DNA from: a virus
Reading direction: 5' to 3' (one strand)
DNA: 64,000 nucleotides
Virus record (IMG/VR): IMGVR_UViG_3300027708_000025
Coordinates: 86,108-150,107 of that record
The translations under genes and the position numbers were made by a program. Under the pieces are notes generated by a model, which saw only the letters and a program-made list of their open reading frames with translations, was not told the origin of the DNA and ran no database searches. This document shows, one piece after another, positions 1 through 6,764 of this stretch. How positions within the stretch are numbered: position 1 is the first letter of the stretch; every line of letters starts with the position of its first letter.

Positions 1-725
1 GCGATAACAAGCAAGACTGCCATTGGGTCAAACACAAGAACCAAAAGAATAATAACGAATCGTACAGACTTATCTAGTAAACTGGAATCAACGCTGTCGC
101 CGTAGATTAGCGCCGCAATATATTTAATCGGACCAACTTCTGCTTCCACTTTACGAATTTCGGTGGCGATAGGTGCTCTTTCTTCATTAAGAGTCGAAAC
201 CCGCTTGTTATATGTTTCGATTTCTTTAAGTAAGCGACCACGTTCAGCCTGTTGGGCTTTGCGTAGACTTGCCGCTTTTTCTGCACCCTTTTCGTTTGTT
301 GAACGAACCATAACTTGGTCCACAGCTTCATCCATCTGTTTGAGAGTTTTGCGATTAACATCTATATTATCCTTTTCAACTTTAATCTTCTCATCGATAA
401 GTGCAATCTGTGCTTGTACATCACCACTTACTAAATTTTGATCGTTGTGTGCTTTAGAAAGATATCCAAAGATTCCCAATGATGTAATGAACATTAAAAT
501 TATAACTGCTATTGTAAAATAGTACTTCAAAAATCTTGGTGCAATTGTCCAATTCTTATATGCCCATGATGCGGCAATGAGTTTAGAAAATTCAAGCGCA
601 CCACCCATGATTGCAATTGGAATGGGGCTAGCCGCAAAGATAGCCATTAGACCAATAACAGAATAGTATGCGGCAATAGCAGAAAGAGATATTGCACTCA
701 ATAATGTAATCAAAGCAAATAGCAT
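1..725 (-). CDS. membrane protein with long coiled coil (C-terminus outside window)
   Basis: The reading frame starts at ATG 725, just behind an AGAGGA ribosome-binding site and 2 nt after the TAA of the upstream gene, and stays open to the window edge (241 codons visible). Residues 1-55 are hydrophobic and look like two membrane segments. A further hydrophobic segment lies around residues 69-90. Residues 100-200 are charged, rich in Lys, Glu, Gln and Ala, and read as a coiled coil. A final hydrophobic stretch begins near residue 222 at the edge. This is the layout of an inner-membrane protein with a cytoplasmic or periplasmic helical stalk. No enzymatic motif is visible and I do not recognise a function. 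Its position directly after gene 43 and one unknown gene suggests co-transcription with replication genes. Confidence 0.75.
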   Translation of the reverse strand, partial: MLFALITLLSAISLSAIAAYYSVIGLMAIFAASPIPIAIMGGALEFSKLIAASWAYKNWTIAPRFLKYYFTIAVIILMFITSLGIFGYLSKAHNDQNLVSGDVQAQIALIDEKIKVEKDNIDVNRKTLKQMDEAVDQVMVRSTNEKGAEKAASLRKAQQAERGRLLKEIETYNKRVSTLNEERAPIATEIRKVEAEVGPIKYIAALIYGDSVDSSLLDKSVRFVIILLVLVFDPMAVLLVI

Positions 726-727
726 AA

Positions 728-1135
728 TTATCCTCTAGTTAACAACAACACCTTATCAATCTGTTCTTGAATCTTTGCAGTACGATTCGGCCAATAGATA
801 TATTCTTTCTCTGGATTCTTCATCAGGTTAACAAGCAAAGGCATAATGAGTTGTTCTAATTCTTTTAGATTCTTTTTTACATCTACTATCATGTTCTGAC
901 GTTCTGCATCAAGTCCAAGTTTACCTTGATTGTATAGTGATAACATCGAATCTAATTTTTCTTCTACACGTTGTAGAGATTCTGAAGATTGTGCTACCGT
1001 TTGTTTAACAGTAACCGTATCTTCTAATGTATTTGGATCTGTGAGTCTAGTTAACGTTGATTCGTCAACTGCACTAAATCCAAAATCATCTTCTTTTCTA
1101 AACGCTAGGTACTCTGATGGTATTTTTGTACTCAT
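728..1135 (-). CDS. hypothetical protein, helical, 135 aa
   Basis: The start at ATG 1135 is preferred because its ATGA overlaps the TGA stop of the DNA polymerase gene, a form of translational coupling used throughout this window. A longer frame reaching 1177 would run deep into the polymerase gene. The N-terminal third is polar, with a Thr/Asp-rich stretch. Residues 45-135 are predicted helical by eye, with heptad-like Leu spacing. No known domain is recognised. Its placement between the polymerase and the membrane protein, with only a 2-nt gap downstream, makes the three a single translational unit. Confidence 0.65.
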   Translation of the reverse strand: MSTKIPSEYLAFRKEDDFGFSAVDESTLTRLTDPNTLEDTVTVKQTVAQSSESLQRVEEKLDSMLSLYNQGKLGLDAERQNMIVDVKKNLKELEQLIMPLLVNLMKNPEKEYIYWPNRTAKIQEQIDKVLLLTRG

Positions 1136-3630
1136 GTGAAAAAGTTCTCCAATGAAGAAACACGTTCTGTCTTCCAACCAATTGTGTTTACGATTGTTTT
1201 TAATGGCTCAAGATATGCTTTATCAAACTGCGTATCGTAGTCGATATATTTTTCTACGCCAAACTCTTTTGGTAAGACTGTCAGAATAGAAAATACATTT
1301 TCTTGAACGGGATTTGGAACTTTCATGTAACAGAATTTAGTCTTATCGCCATCCTGAATAAGCTGATACTTCTTAGTCAGTTTATACTTTTTCAGAAACG
1401 TATTAAACATTATCGCACCACGCACATGCATAGGTGTGCCTTTTGAATATAGTTCCGAACTGCTCATGTATTTAGATAGATCACTAACACCACGTGGGAA
1501 TGCAATGTCTTCGAATGGAAGAGTTTTGAATTCTTGTTTGAATGCTTCAACGAAAGATTGAAAGTCTGTTTCATTACCATTCATCACAATCTTCAGAGAC
1601 TCTTTAATCTTATCTCTACATGACATTGGTGTGGAAGACTTGACAGCTTCGATGCCCATCATCTTTAGCTTTGGCTCTGCGAATCGAACACCTTCAGAAT
1701 CATACACGTTTAGAATGTAACGCTTCTTTGCAGTCCAGATGCCTTTGTTGGCAATCACTTCACGTTTCATCTGCATCTTCTGGTCGAATGCATTCATGTA
1801 GTCTGCTAGTTCTTGGTACGACTTGTCGATGAATGGTTCGAATTTTTCTGTACATGCTTTGTTGACGAAATCGACAATCGTTTCAACTTTCGTTTCACTC
1901 TTCGATCCATAGACCATATGTACCAGCGGACCAAGATTGACGTACACCGAGTCTGTATCTGACGCAATAACATAATCAATATCCTTAGTCTTCAATAGTT
2001 TGTTTAGATAACCATTCAACTTCATTTCAATCCATCGAATGGCTAGTTGACCAGACAGAGTAATTGCCTCTGCTTGGCGAATGTCAAAGAACCTAAAGTA
2101 TTGATTACCAAGTGCGCCATAAGCGGAGTTCAATTGTACTTTCTTTGCGAGTTGTAAGTTCTTGTACTTTGAAATCTGATTTGTTATTTCACGTTTACGT
2201 TCTTTGTCTGTTTCTTTTTCGTAAGCCTTTTGAGCCTCAATCATTTTCTTTTTGTACAATGACCGATCATCATACATGCGTTGCATCATAGCAGGCAGAA
2301 AGCCTTGCTTGTCACGCTTGAAGTAATGCCCATTGGCTGCCATGCAATATTCACCCTGTGCTTGATATTCGCTGTTCAGCAAATTATCAATAGAGATACT
2401 TGTGTGGCGACCTTCAATAATTGTTTCAGGTGAAACATTGTACTGCATAATCAAGTGTGGATACAATGAGTTCAAGTCAAACGACACAACCCATTCATGC
2501 ATACCAACAATTGGATCTTTTACATAAGCGCCAGCATACTGTTCATCTTTTGGTGTACGAACATTCTGCGGAACAACAATCTTCTGTTCAATCAATTCAT
2601 TATGAATCAAAGTATCCCACATGCGTACTTGCGTGAACACATCGGTGTAATTAACTTTAGCATCATATGCAAGTGCAAGTGCCATGTCAATCAATTGCAT
2701 CTTAGCATCAATACGATCCACAAGTTCAACGTCATGGATGTTATACTCAATAAACTTTTGAAAGTTTGTTCGGTACAACTGATGCAGACTTTCAACTTCA
2801 GAGTAGTCTAATTTCTTTTCACCAAGTTCAAGATACGCAATGTGATTAAGACTAAAACTTTCTTGTTGTGAGTATGTAAACTTCTTGTATAGTTCAATGT
2901 AATCAAGAATAGCAATACCCACCAAGTCAAATGCTACTTGCTGTTTGTTATGGATCGTAGTTGTACGTTCACCGATTCTACGAAATGGTGATAGACGTTT
3001 TGCAGTATTGTCGCCCATGAGTTTTGTGATACGATTGTTCAGATATGGAATATCAAAGAATTGAATGTTCCAACCAGTTACAATGTCTGGAGATGTTTCT
3101 TCCCACATGTCAAGGAAGCGCATGATAAGATTATTCTCATCACGACACTTCATGTACGTTACGTCATCACGATTGGTTTCAAAGTCACCACAGCCAAACA
3201 CATAGAAGTGTCCAGCTATCTTAAACGTGATTGCTGTAATTGGCTCAGTCGCAGACGCAGGTTCAGGAAAACCATTTTCAGAACCAACCTCAATGTCAAT
3301 ATTTGCAATCTTAATTTGTTCTGGATCATAATCTACTTTACCAGGATACGCCTCATTGATATAAACGTAAGGGAAATTTGTTGAGCCATACACTTTGAAG
3401 TTGTCAACGTCTTCATATCGTTTCATAAACTCAGTAGCATCACGCATGGTGCCTTGTGATACAGGCGCAACCGCTTGCCCGTCTAGTGTTTTATAATCAG
3501 AGTCTTTACCACTAGCAGATACGTACAATACTGGATTGTATTCTATCTTATCATTGAATCTCTTGCCATTGTTATAACCACGAACAAGAATATGATTTCC
3601 GAGTTTAGAGAAGTGTGTGTAAAATTTCAT
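1132..3630 (-). CDS. 43: DNA polymerase, family B (T4 gp43-like)
   Basis: This 832-residue protein is the replicative polymerase with a 3'-5' proofreading exonuclease. Exonuclease motif I (DIE) lies at residues 112-114, the same numbers as T4 gp43. Exo II (NIQFFD) and Exo III (YNIHDVELVD) follow. Polymerase motif A (DLNSLYP), motif B (KKVQLNSAYG) and motif C (ASDTDSVY) are intact and in order. The length is slightly below the T4 protein (898 residues). The start ATG shares one base with the TAA of the upstream Sm-like gene (TAATG). In T4 gene 43 follows regA directly. Here eight protein genes, including Dps and Hsp20, lie between them. Confidence 0.97.
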   Translation of the reverse strand: MKFYTHFSKLGNHILVRGYNNGKRFNDKIEYNPVLYVSASGKDSDYKTLDGQAVAPVSQGTMRDATEFMKRYEDVDNFKVYGSTNFPYVYINEAYPGKVDYDPEQIKIANIDIEVGSENGFPEPASATEPITAITFKIAGHFYVFGCGDFETNRDDVTYMKCRDENNLIMRFLDMWEETSPDIVTGWNIQFFDIPYLNNRITKLMGDNTAKRLSPFRRIGERTTTIHNKQQVAFDLVGIAILDYIELYKKFTYSQQESFSLNHIAYLELGEKKLDYSEVESLHQLYRTNFQKFIEYNIHDVELVDRIDAKMQLIDMALALAYDAKVNYTDVFTQVRMWDTLIHNELIEQKIVVPQNVRTPKDEQYAGAYVKDPIVGMHEWVVSFDLNSLYPHLIMQYNVSPETIIEGRHTSISIDNLLNSEYQAQGEYCMAANGHYFKRDKQGFLPAMMQRMYDDRSLYKKKMIEAQKAYEKETDKERKREITNQISKYKNLQLAKKVQLNSAYGALGNQYFRFFDIRQAEAITLSGQLAIRWIEMKLNGYLNKLLKTKDIDYVIASDTDSVYVNLGPLVHMVYGSKSETKVETIVDFVNKACTEKFEPFIDKSYQELADYMNAFDQKMQMKREVIANKGIWTAKKRYILNVYDSEGVRFAEPKLKMMGIEAVKSSTPMSCRDKIKESLKIVMNGNETDFQSFVEAFKQEFKTLPFEDIAFPRGVSDLSKYMSSSELYSKGTPMHVRGAIMFNTFLKKYKLTKKYQLIQDGDKTKFCYMKVPNPVQENVFSILTVLPKEFGVEKYIDYDTQFDKAYLEPLKTIVNTIGWKTERVSSLENFFT

Positions 3631-3935
3631 TAAATAATAATAGATTGTGTCTTAGGCATAACTATACCTGAGCCGTATATCTCATTATACTTGTTTTCAA
3701 TCTCGGGCGCAACTGTTACATCATAGATTACGTTGGCACGATTGATATCTACCTTCTTTTGTTCAGAGAAGATAAGCATAGGTTGCATTTGAAGACTTGC
3801 TTTGCCATTTGGTCCCATTGCAATTGCAAGTAAGCATGGGTTTTCAATTGAAAATATAGCACCATTACGTTCTGTAATGTTACCAACAATTTCTTCACCA
3901 GTGCTTAATTTTAAAATTCTAAGTTCATTTTGCAT
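3630..3935 (-). CDS. Sm-like small protein, paralogue of the 22493-22891 gene
   Basis: This 101-residue protein begins with ILKLSTGEEIVGN, resembling the Sm1 strand pattern of Sm/LSm-type folds (LKL..G..I.G.V). It shares this start, a central PM..F segment and a C-terminal EI...Y.E.Y pattern with the product of 22493-22891, so the two are paralogues. A good ribosome-binding site (TGGAG, 8 nt spacing) precedes ATG 3935. The stop is fused to the polymerase start (TAATG). A role in RNA binding or post-transcriptional control would fit an Sm-like fold. That is an inference; such small proteins in marine T4-like phages are normally annotated as hypothetical. Confidence 0.7.
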   Translation of the reverse strand: MQNELRILKLSTGEEIVGNITERNGAIFSIENPCLLAIAMGPNGKASLQMQPMLIFSEQKKVDINRANVIYDVTVAPEIENKYNEIYGSGIVMPKTQSIII

Positions 3936-3951
3936 AATATATCTCCATAAT

Positions 3952-3979
3952 TAAAAATGGGTGCCATTGCGGCACCCAT
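3952..3979 (-). terminator. Rho-independent terminator after the mini-ORFs
   Basis: In the minus-strand transcript a perfect 9-bp stem (ATGGGTGCC paired with GGCACCCAT, loop of 5 nt, 3957-3979) is followed by a run of five U. It closes the hsp20/mini-ORF unit just upstream of the Sm-like gene and polymerase. Confidence 0.85.
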
Positions 3980-3983
3980 GGTG

Positions 3984-4049
3984 TTATTTAAAACGCTCTG
4001 GGAAGTTTAAACGTTCCCACTCTTCATCGGATACTGGCCACCAGTTCAT
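3984..4049 (-). CDS. mini-ORF, 21 aa
   Basis: The reading frame from ATG 4049 encodes 21 residues rich in Trp and acidic residues (begins MNWWPVSDEEWE). Its ATGA overlaps the TGA stop of the preceding 28-codon frame. It ends five bases before the terminator stem. The tandem of exact ATGA overlaps over three frames is the main evidence that it is translated. Similar tiny WW-rich ORFs are common at the ends of phage operons, but no function is known. Confidence 0.45.
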   Translation of the reverse strand: MNWWPVSDEEWERLNFPERFK

Positions 4050-4132
4050 ATCCAACCTTTTAGATCAATAATTGGATGTACTTCCCAACCATCTCTCTTC
4101 CATCTTAGAAGCATTAGTAGCGCATCAATCAT
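4046..4132 (-). CDS. mini-ORF, 28 aa
   Basis: This frame from ATG 4132 encodes 28 residues (begins MIDALLMLLRWKRDGWEV) and is linked by ATGA overlaps at both ends, to the 53-residue ORF upstream and the 21-residue ORF downstream. It has an amphipathic look with a basic centre. No function can be assigned. Conservation in related phages would be needed to confirm coding. Confidence 0.45.
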   Translation of the reverse strand: MIDALLMLLRWKRDGWEVHPIIDLKGWI

Positions 4133-4290
4133 AGCATACCTTTGCGTACTAATTCTTGCTGTTTGTTTTCCAAATCTTTATGGTCTACAGATTGCGATAG
4201 ATAGTATTCAGCAAAACCTTTTGCTTTATAAGATTTTGCTTCTTGAATACCTTCAAGAATTGCCATGAAGAATTTTTTTACTGATTTCAT
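4129..4290 (-). CDS. small protein, 53 aa, DUF3563-like
   Basis: Starting at ATG 4290, whose ATGA overlaps the hsp20 stop codon, this frame encodes 53 residues. A basic aromatic N-terminus (KKFFMAILEGIQEAK) is followed by an AEYYLSQSVDHKDLENK pattern. The arrangement of a short amphipathic helix followed by a tyrosine/leucine segment and D-L-E recalls the small DUF3563-type proteins of proteobacteria and their phages, but this is only a resemblance. It is cotranslated with hsp20. Confidence 0.6.
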   Translation of the reverse strand: MKSVKKFFMAILEGIQEAKSYKAKGFAEYYLSQSVDHKDLENKQQELVRKGML

Positions 4291-4790
4291 AATACATCAT
4301 CCTCAGTTAAATATTCTTTAGAAGTTTTTTTAGTTTTAGATTCAGCATCCTTAACTTCAATCTTCTTTGGCTTCTTGTGTTCTGGAATGATTCGTTCCAA
4401 AGCAATCTTCAACATGCCATTAATCAAAGCGGCATCTTGAATTTCGATTTGGTCATCAAGTGCAAATGTGCGAGTGAATGCACGATTGGCGATTCCTTTG
4501 AACAAGAAATTATCGTTATCGTCTTGTGTATTACCAGAAACAATAAGTTTATTGGCTTCTAATGTGATATCGATTTCTTGTTTACCAAAACCAGCAACAG
4601 CAATTTCAATGACATAAGTGTTGTCACCAGTCTTGCGAATGTTGTAAGGTGGGTAGTTTGGAATGTTTTTAGTTAAATCGTCATGCATCTTTGCCATGCG
4701 ATTAAATTGGTCATCAAAGCCGACAAAGAATTTGTCAAAATCTTTAAAACCTGTTCCACCAAAGATAGTGGGTAATGGTGTGTGTCCCAT
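4287..4790 (-). CDS. hsp20: Hsp20-family small heat-shock protein
   Basis: This 167-residue protein carries an alpha-crystallin domain at about residues 45-140, with the YVIEIAVAGFGKQEI strand pair and the conserved ALINGMLKIALERIIPE signature. A charged Lys/Glu-rich tail follows. Small heat-shock proteins are ATP-independent holdases that keep unfolded proteins soluble. Hsp20 is a regular accessory core gene of marine T4-like phages, where a role in folding virion proteins is suspected. A ribosome-binding site (AGGAG) lies 8 nt before ATG 4790. The only promoter-like element upstream is a late promoter at 4948-4955. A terminator-like hairpin (4816-4843) lies between them, so expression may depend on readthrough. 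Confidence 0.93.
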   Translation of the reverse strand: MGHTPLPTIFGGTGFKDFDKFFVGFDDQFNRMAKMHDDLTKNIPNYPPYNIRKTGDNTYVIEIAVAGFGKQEIDITLEANKLIVSGNTQDDNDNFLFKGIANRAFTRTFALDDQIEIQDAALINGMLKIALERIIPEHKKPKKIEVKDAESKTKKTSKEYLTEDDVL

Positions 4791-4815
4791 AGTTTTTCTC
4801 CTATTAAGCGAGTTT

Positions 4816-4843
4816 AAAAAATTTGATACCCCGAAGGCATATC
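4816..4843 (-). terminator. UUCG-type hairpin with U tract upstream of hsp20
   Basis: In the minus-strand transcript GATAT(G)CC pairs with GGGTATC around a UUC(G) loop, with one bulged G. Three A and six U follow at 4824-4816. It looks like an intrinsic terminator, yet it sits only 26 nt before the hsp20 start and downstream of the late promoter. It may therefore define a short RNA or attenuate hsp20. Confidence 0.6.
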
Positions 4844-4942
4844 ATTAAAATCCTGCTTACTGAATACAGGGGTACCATAACGTTGTACCAGCGTTAGACG
4901 CTCCTAAGGTAGAAGAGCCATTAACGTTCCCATCCCTGAGAT
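4825..4942 (-). ncRNA. candidate structured RNA or hsp20 leader
   Basis: No protein gene lies between 4791 and 4960. Transcription from the late promoter at 4948-4955 would begin near 4942. The predicted RNA has an outer pairing CAGGG/CCCTG (4934-4938 with 4867-4871), an inner AACGTT/AACGTT pairing (4923-4928 with 4879-4884) and a perfect hairpin AGCGT-CTA-ACGCT (4890-4902). A competing CCTG/CAGG hairpin comes next, and then the terminator-like hairpin. It does not fold as a tRNA and I do not recognise a riboswitch class. It could be a small late RNA or a regulatory 5' leader. Confidence 0.4.
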
Positions 4943-4947
4943 ACGTT

Positions 4948-4955
4948 TATTTATA
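4948..4955 (-). promoter_or_regulatory. T4-type late promoter (TATAAATA)
   Basis: A perfect TATAAATA on the minus strand lies just after the stop of the winged-helix gene and about 160 nt before hsp20. It matches the T4 late consensus recognised by gp55-RNA polymerase. Confidence 0.65.
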
Positions 4956-4960
4956 ACAGA

Positions 4961-5188
4961 TTAAGCCTGTCCAACCATTCTGCGTGAAACAAAATATGTT
5001 GTGTTACCTTCTGTGTTCATATCTTTACGAACCTTGTAGCCGCTTTGGCGCAAGTCGCTGATACGGGCACGAAGGTTTTTAATGCCAAACAAAGACCTTG
5101 CTTGGGGTGCAGAGATTCCACGACCTGTACCACGCAAGTACGATACCAAGAGTTCTGTCTGTGTTTTGCTAGAATTTACAAATGCCAT
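4961..5188 (-). CDS. small winged-helix DNA-binding protein
   Basis: This 75-residue protein has a winged-helix layout. Helix 1 is TELLVSYLRG. A helix-turn-helix follows around residues 25-50 (ISAPQARSLFGIKNLRARISDLRQSGY), and a beta wing carries basic residues (KVRKDMNTEGNTTYFVSRR). Proteins of this size and pattern are frequent in aquatic T4-like phages, where they are annotated as helix-turn-helix proteins. DNA binding is inferred from the fold only. It lies between a terminator (5213-5243) and a late promoter (4948-4955). A GAGG ribosome-binding site precedes the start. Confidence 0.75.
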   Translation of the reverse strand: MAFVNSSKTQTELLVSYLRGTGRGISAPQARSLFGIKNLRARISDLRQSGYKVRKDMNTEGNTTYFVSRRMVGQA

Positions 5189-5212
5189 TTTAAATACCTC
5201 ATCAATTAATGA

Positions 5213-5243
5213 TAAAAAAGAATGCTAAGAATTATTTCTTAGC
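5213..5243 (-). terminator. Rho-independent terminator of the exported-protein gene
   Basis: A perfect 8-bp stem GCTAAGAA/TTCTTAGC with a 4-nt loop (5224-5243) is followed on the minus strand by ATTCTTTTTTA. The stop codon of the exported-protein gene (5232-5234) lies inside the hairpin. Confidence 0.85.
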
Positions 5244-5456
5244 AGGTGTTTCAGCCTCTGTTTTTTTTGCGGCTTTCTCTTTTGGAGTAATCACTTTAGG
5301 ATGTGGTTTCTCTTTAGAGTCTGCTTTAGCGGCAGGTGCTGATGCTGTTGTTGCAGGTTTGTCAGCAGGTTTTGTTTCTGCTGGTTTGTCTGCCGCAACG
5401 GCAACTAGGGAGAGAGTAGTAAGTGCTACTGCTGTCAATACTTTAATGGATTTCAT
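5232..5456 (-). CDS. small exported Lys/Ala/Pro-rich protein
   Basis: The start at ATG 5456 is chosen because AGGAG lies 6 nt upstream. The frame could be extended to 5513, but that would run through its own promoter. The 74-residue product has a textbook Sec signal peptide: a basic start MKSIK, a hydrophobic core VLTAVALTTLSLVAV and a probable signal peptidase I site after AVA. The mature part is about 50 residues of low-complexity KPAE/KPAT/KEKP sequence with no cysteine. It should be periplasmic. Function unknown; a cell-envelope role during infection is possible. It has its own sigma70-type promoter with a palindrome over the start region, and its own terminator, so it is a monocistronic unit. 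Confidence 0.75.
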   Translation of the reverse strand: MKSIKVLTAVALTTLSLVAVAADKPAETKPADKPATTASAPAAKADSKEKPHPKVITPKEKAAKKTEAETPAKK

Positions 5457-5476
5457 AGAATCTCCTAATTTGTTTT

Positions 5477-5492
5477 GAGATAACATTATCTC
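5477..5492. promoter_or_regulatory. perfect palindrome over the exported-protein promoter
   Basis: GAGATAAC followed by ATTATCTC forms 7-bp arms around 2 central bases. It overlaps the -10 box (5485-5490) and probable start site. The position is that of a repressor operator. A role in RNA stability as a 5' hairpin is the alternative. Confidence 0.4.
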
Positions 5493-5513
5493 ATAATATA
5501 TAACGTTTGTCAA
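5485..5513 (-). promoter_or_regulatory. sigma70-type promoter (TTGACA-17-GATAAT)
   Basis: The -35 TTGACA (5513-5508) and the -10 GATAAT (5490-5485) are 17 bp apart on the minus strand. The TGA of the Dps stop codon lies within the -35 box. It drives the exported-protein gene. Confidence 0.7.
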
Positions 5514-5947
5514 GCCTTTAAGGTTGACCTAATCATCCATGCGTGTTTACCAAATGCATCTTGGCGATCAGCCATAAAATTACTTATGTTGTGTGCATGA
5601 TTTTGTTCGGCAAGTTCGTATGCACGTTCAATGCTTGCTAACATTACTGGAATGTCTTCTGATAATCTTTGTAACATTACTTCTGCTGGTGACACAGTTT
5701 CATCACCTTGAATTTGTGATAACTGAATAAATCGATTAAAACTTCCTGGTGCATATGAATCCAATGAACGAATTTCTTCTGCAATTTTATCCACAACGCC
5801 GTAAACTTCAGTATAAATGTTTTCTAAGAATTCGTGATACTGAGGAAAGTTAGGACCAGTTATGTTCCAATGATAGTAATGTGCCTTCAAATAAAATGCG
5901 TAATGATTTGCCAAAACTACTTTTAATGATTGTACTAGTTCTTCCAT
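5510..5947 (-). CDS. dps: Dps/ferritin-like protein
   Basis: This 145-residue four-helix protein matches the Dps family, which oxidises and stores iron in dodecamers and protects DNA. The ferroxidase residues are all present with the spacing of bacterial Dps: H26 (in HWNITGPNF), H38, E42, D53 and E57 (in DKIAEEIRSLD). No extended basic N-terminal tail is present, so direct DNA binding by a tail is unlikely. It begins immediately after the regA stop codon, so it is cotranscribed with the clamp loader and RegA. Phage-borne Dps-like genes are uncommon but known. A role in protecting DNA from oxidative damage, or in iron handling, is inferred. Confidence 0.88.
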   Translation of the reverse strand: MEELVQSLKVVLANHYAFYLKAHYYHWNITGPNFPQYHEFLENIYTEVYGVVDKIAEEIRSLDSYAPGSFNRFIQLSQIQGDETVSPAEVMLQRLSEDIPVMLASIERAYELAEQNHAHNISNFMADRQDAFGKHAWMIRSTLKA

Positions 5948-6361
5948 TTAATTTTCTTCCCTCTTTTTGCTTCCGATGTTATACTTTGCTGTTAATAACC
6001 ATTCATCTTTTTCTTTATATGAAATAATTTTAATCTGTGATAAAGGTGCAATTGGTTGTTCGGTATCTGTTGCTTTAGGAACAATTTCAATCAGTCCCCA
6101 TTCAGCTAATAGTTTACCTATCGTATTACGTCTTGCTAAATCGTTTTCTTCAAAGTCAGTTGGTTTGCCATCTAATGCAAATAACTCTTTAAAATGTACA
6201 ATATAATATTTTCCTTTTTTATGTAAAATATGACACGATTGATATAGAGTTTTATCTTTTCTAGATGCTACACCTATTCTTGTCAATGTTTCTTTTACCT
6301 TAAGAAAATCATCATCTTGCTTTAATCTTACTTCAAGTAAGTCTTCAATGTTCACCGCCAT
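5948..6361 (-). CDS. regA: RegA translational repressor
   Basis: The 137-residue product contains the RegA signature segments DFLKVKETLTRIG, LYQSCHILHKKGKYYIVHFKE and LLAEWGLIEIVP, all strongly T4-like. RegA binds ribosome-binding sites of early T4 mRNAs, including genes 45, 44 and 62, and represses their translation. It is encoded directly after gene 62, as in T4. An AGGAG site 7 nt before ATG 6361 supports this start, which adds a few residues to the T4 N-terminus. The start overlaps the end of gene 62 by 17 nt. Confidence 0.96.
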   Translation of the reverse strand: MAVNIEDLLEVRLKQDDDFLKVKETLTRIGVASRKDKTLYQSCHILHKKGKYYIVHFKELFALDGKPTDFEENDLARRNTIGKLLAEWGLIEIVPKATDTEQPIAPLSQIKIISYKEKDEWLLTAKYNIGSKKREEN

Positions 6362-6764
6362 TCTTTTTCTCCTTAGACTTCAATCCACCTTTTTCTAGTT
6401 TTTGTCGCATGATTTTAAGTTGATCGGAGGTTATGAGATTCTGTACTTGTTTAGCTTTAGCATAACTATAGCCAAAATATTCTGAAATCACATTAATGTC
6501 CTCAACTATTTCATTCTTAAACCATTTGCTGAACCTTTTTCGTGGTCTGATGGTATTTAGTAAATAGAGAAACTGAGGTTTGTTGTCTAAGAGATGACGG
6601 CTGTTCATCTCATTTGCATATAAGATTGTGTCTGAAAAGTAAGATAGTCCTTTATTAACGATGTACGCATTGTACGATTTTTCGGATAAGTCATCATTGT
6701 CAGTACCAACCATCATGTTTTCTTTTGATTGGTTGATAGCGTTTAAATAGTCAAATGGTGTCAT
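6345..6764 (-). CDS. 62: clamp loader small subunit (T4 gp62-like)
   Basis: This 139-residue protein is the small subunit of the clamp loader. It begins MTPFDYLNAIN, has a central segment (FLYLLNTIRPRKRFSKWFK) and a C-terminal helix region typical of gp62 in marine T4-like phages. It is shorter than the T4 protein (187 residues). The ATG forms an ATGA overlap with gene 44, giving the tight coupling expected for two subunits of one complex. With gp44 it loads gp45 onto primer-template junctions. Confidence 0.85.
   Translation of the reverse strand: MTPFDYLNAINQSKENMMVGTDNDDLSEKSYNAYIVNKGLSYFSDTILYANEMNSRHLLDNKPQFLYLLNTIRPRKRFSKWFKNEIVEDINVISEYFGYSYAKAKQVQNLITSDQLKIMRQKLEKGGLKSKEKKNGGEH

Noticed and set aside
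4816-4955. tRNA gene in the hsp20 leader
   Set aside because: No T-arm consensus, no acceptor stem and no CCA-like end could be found in either strand.
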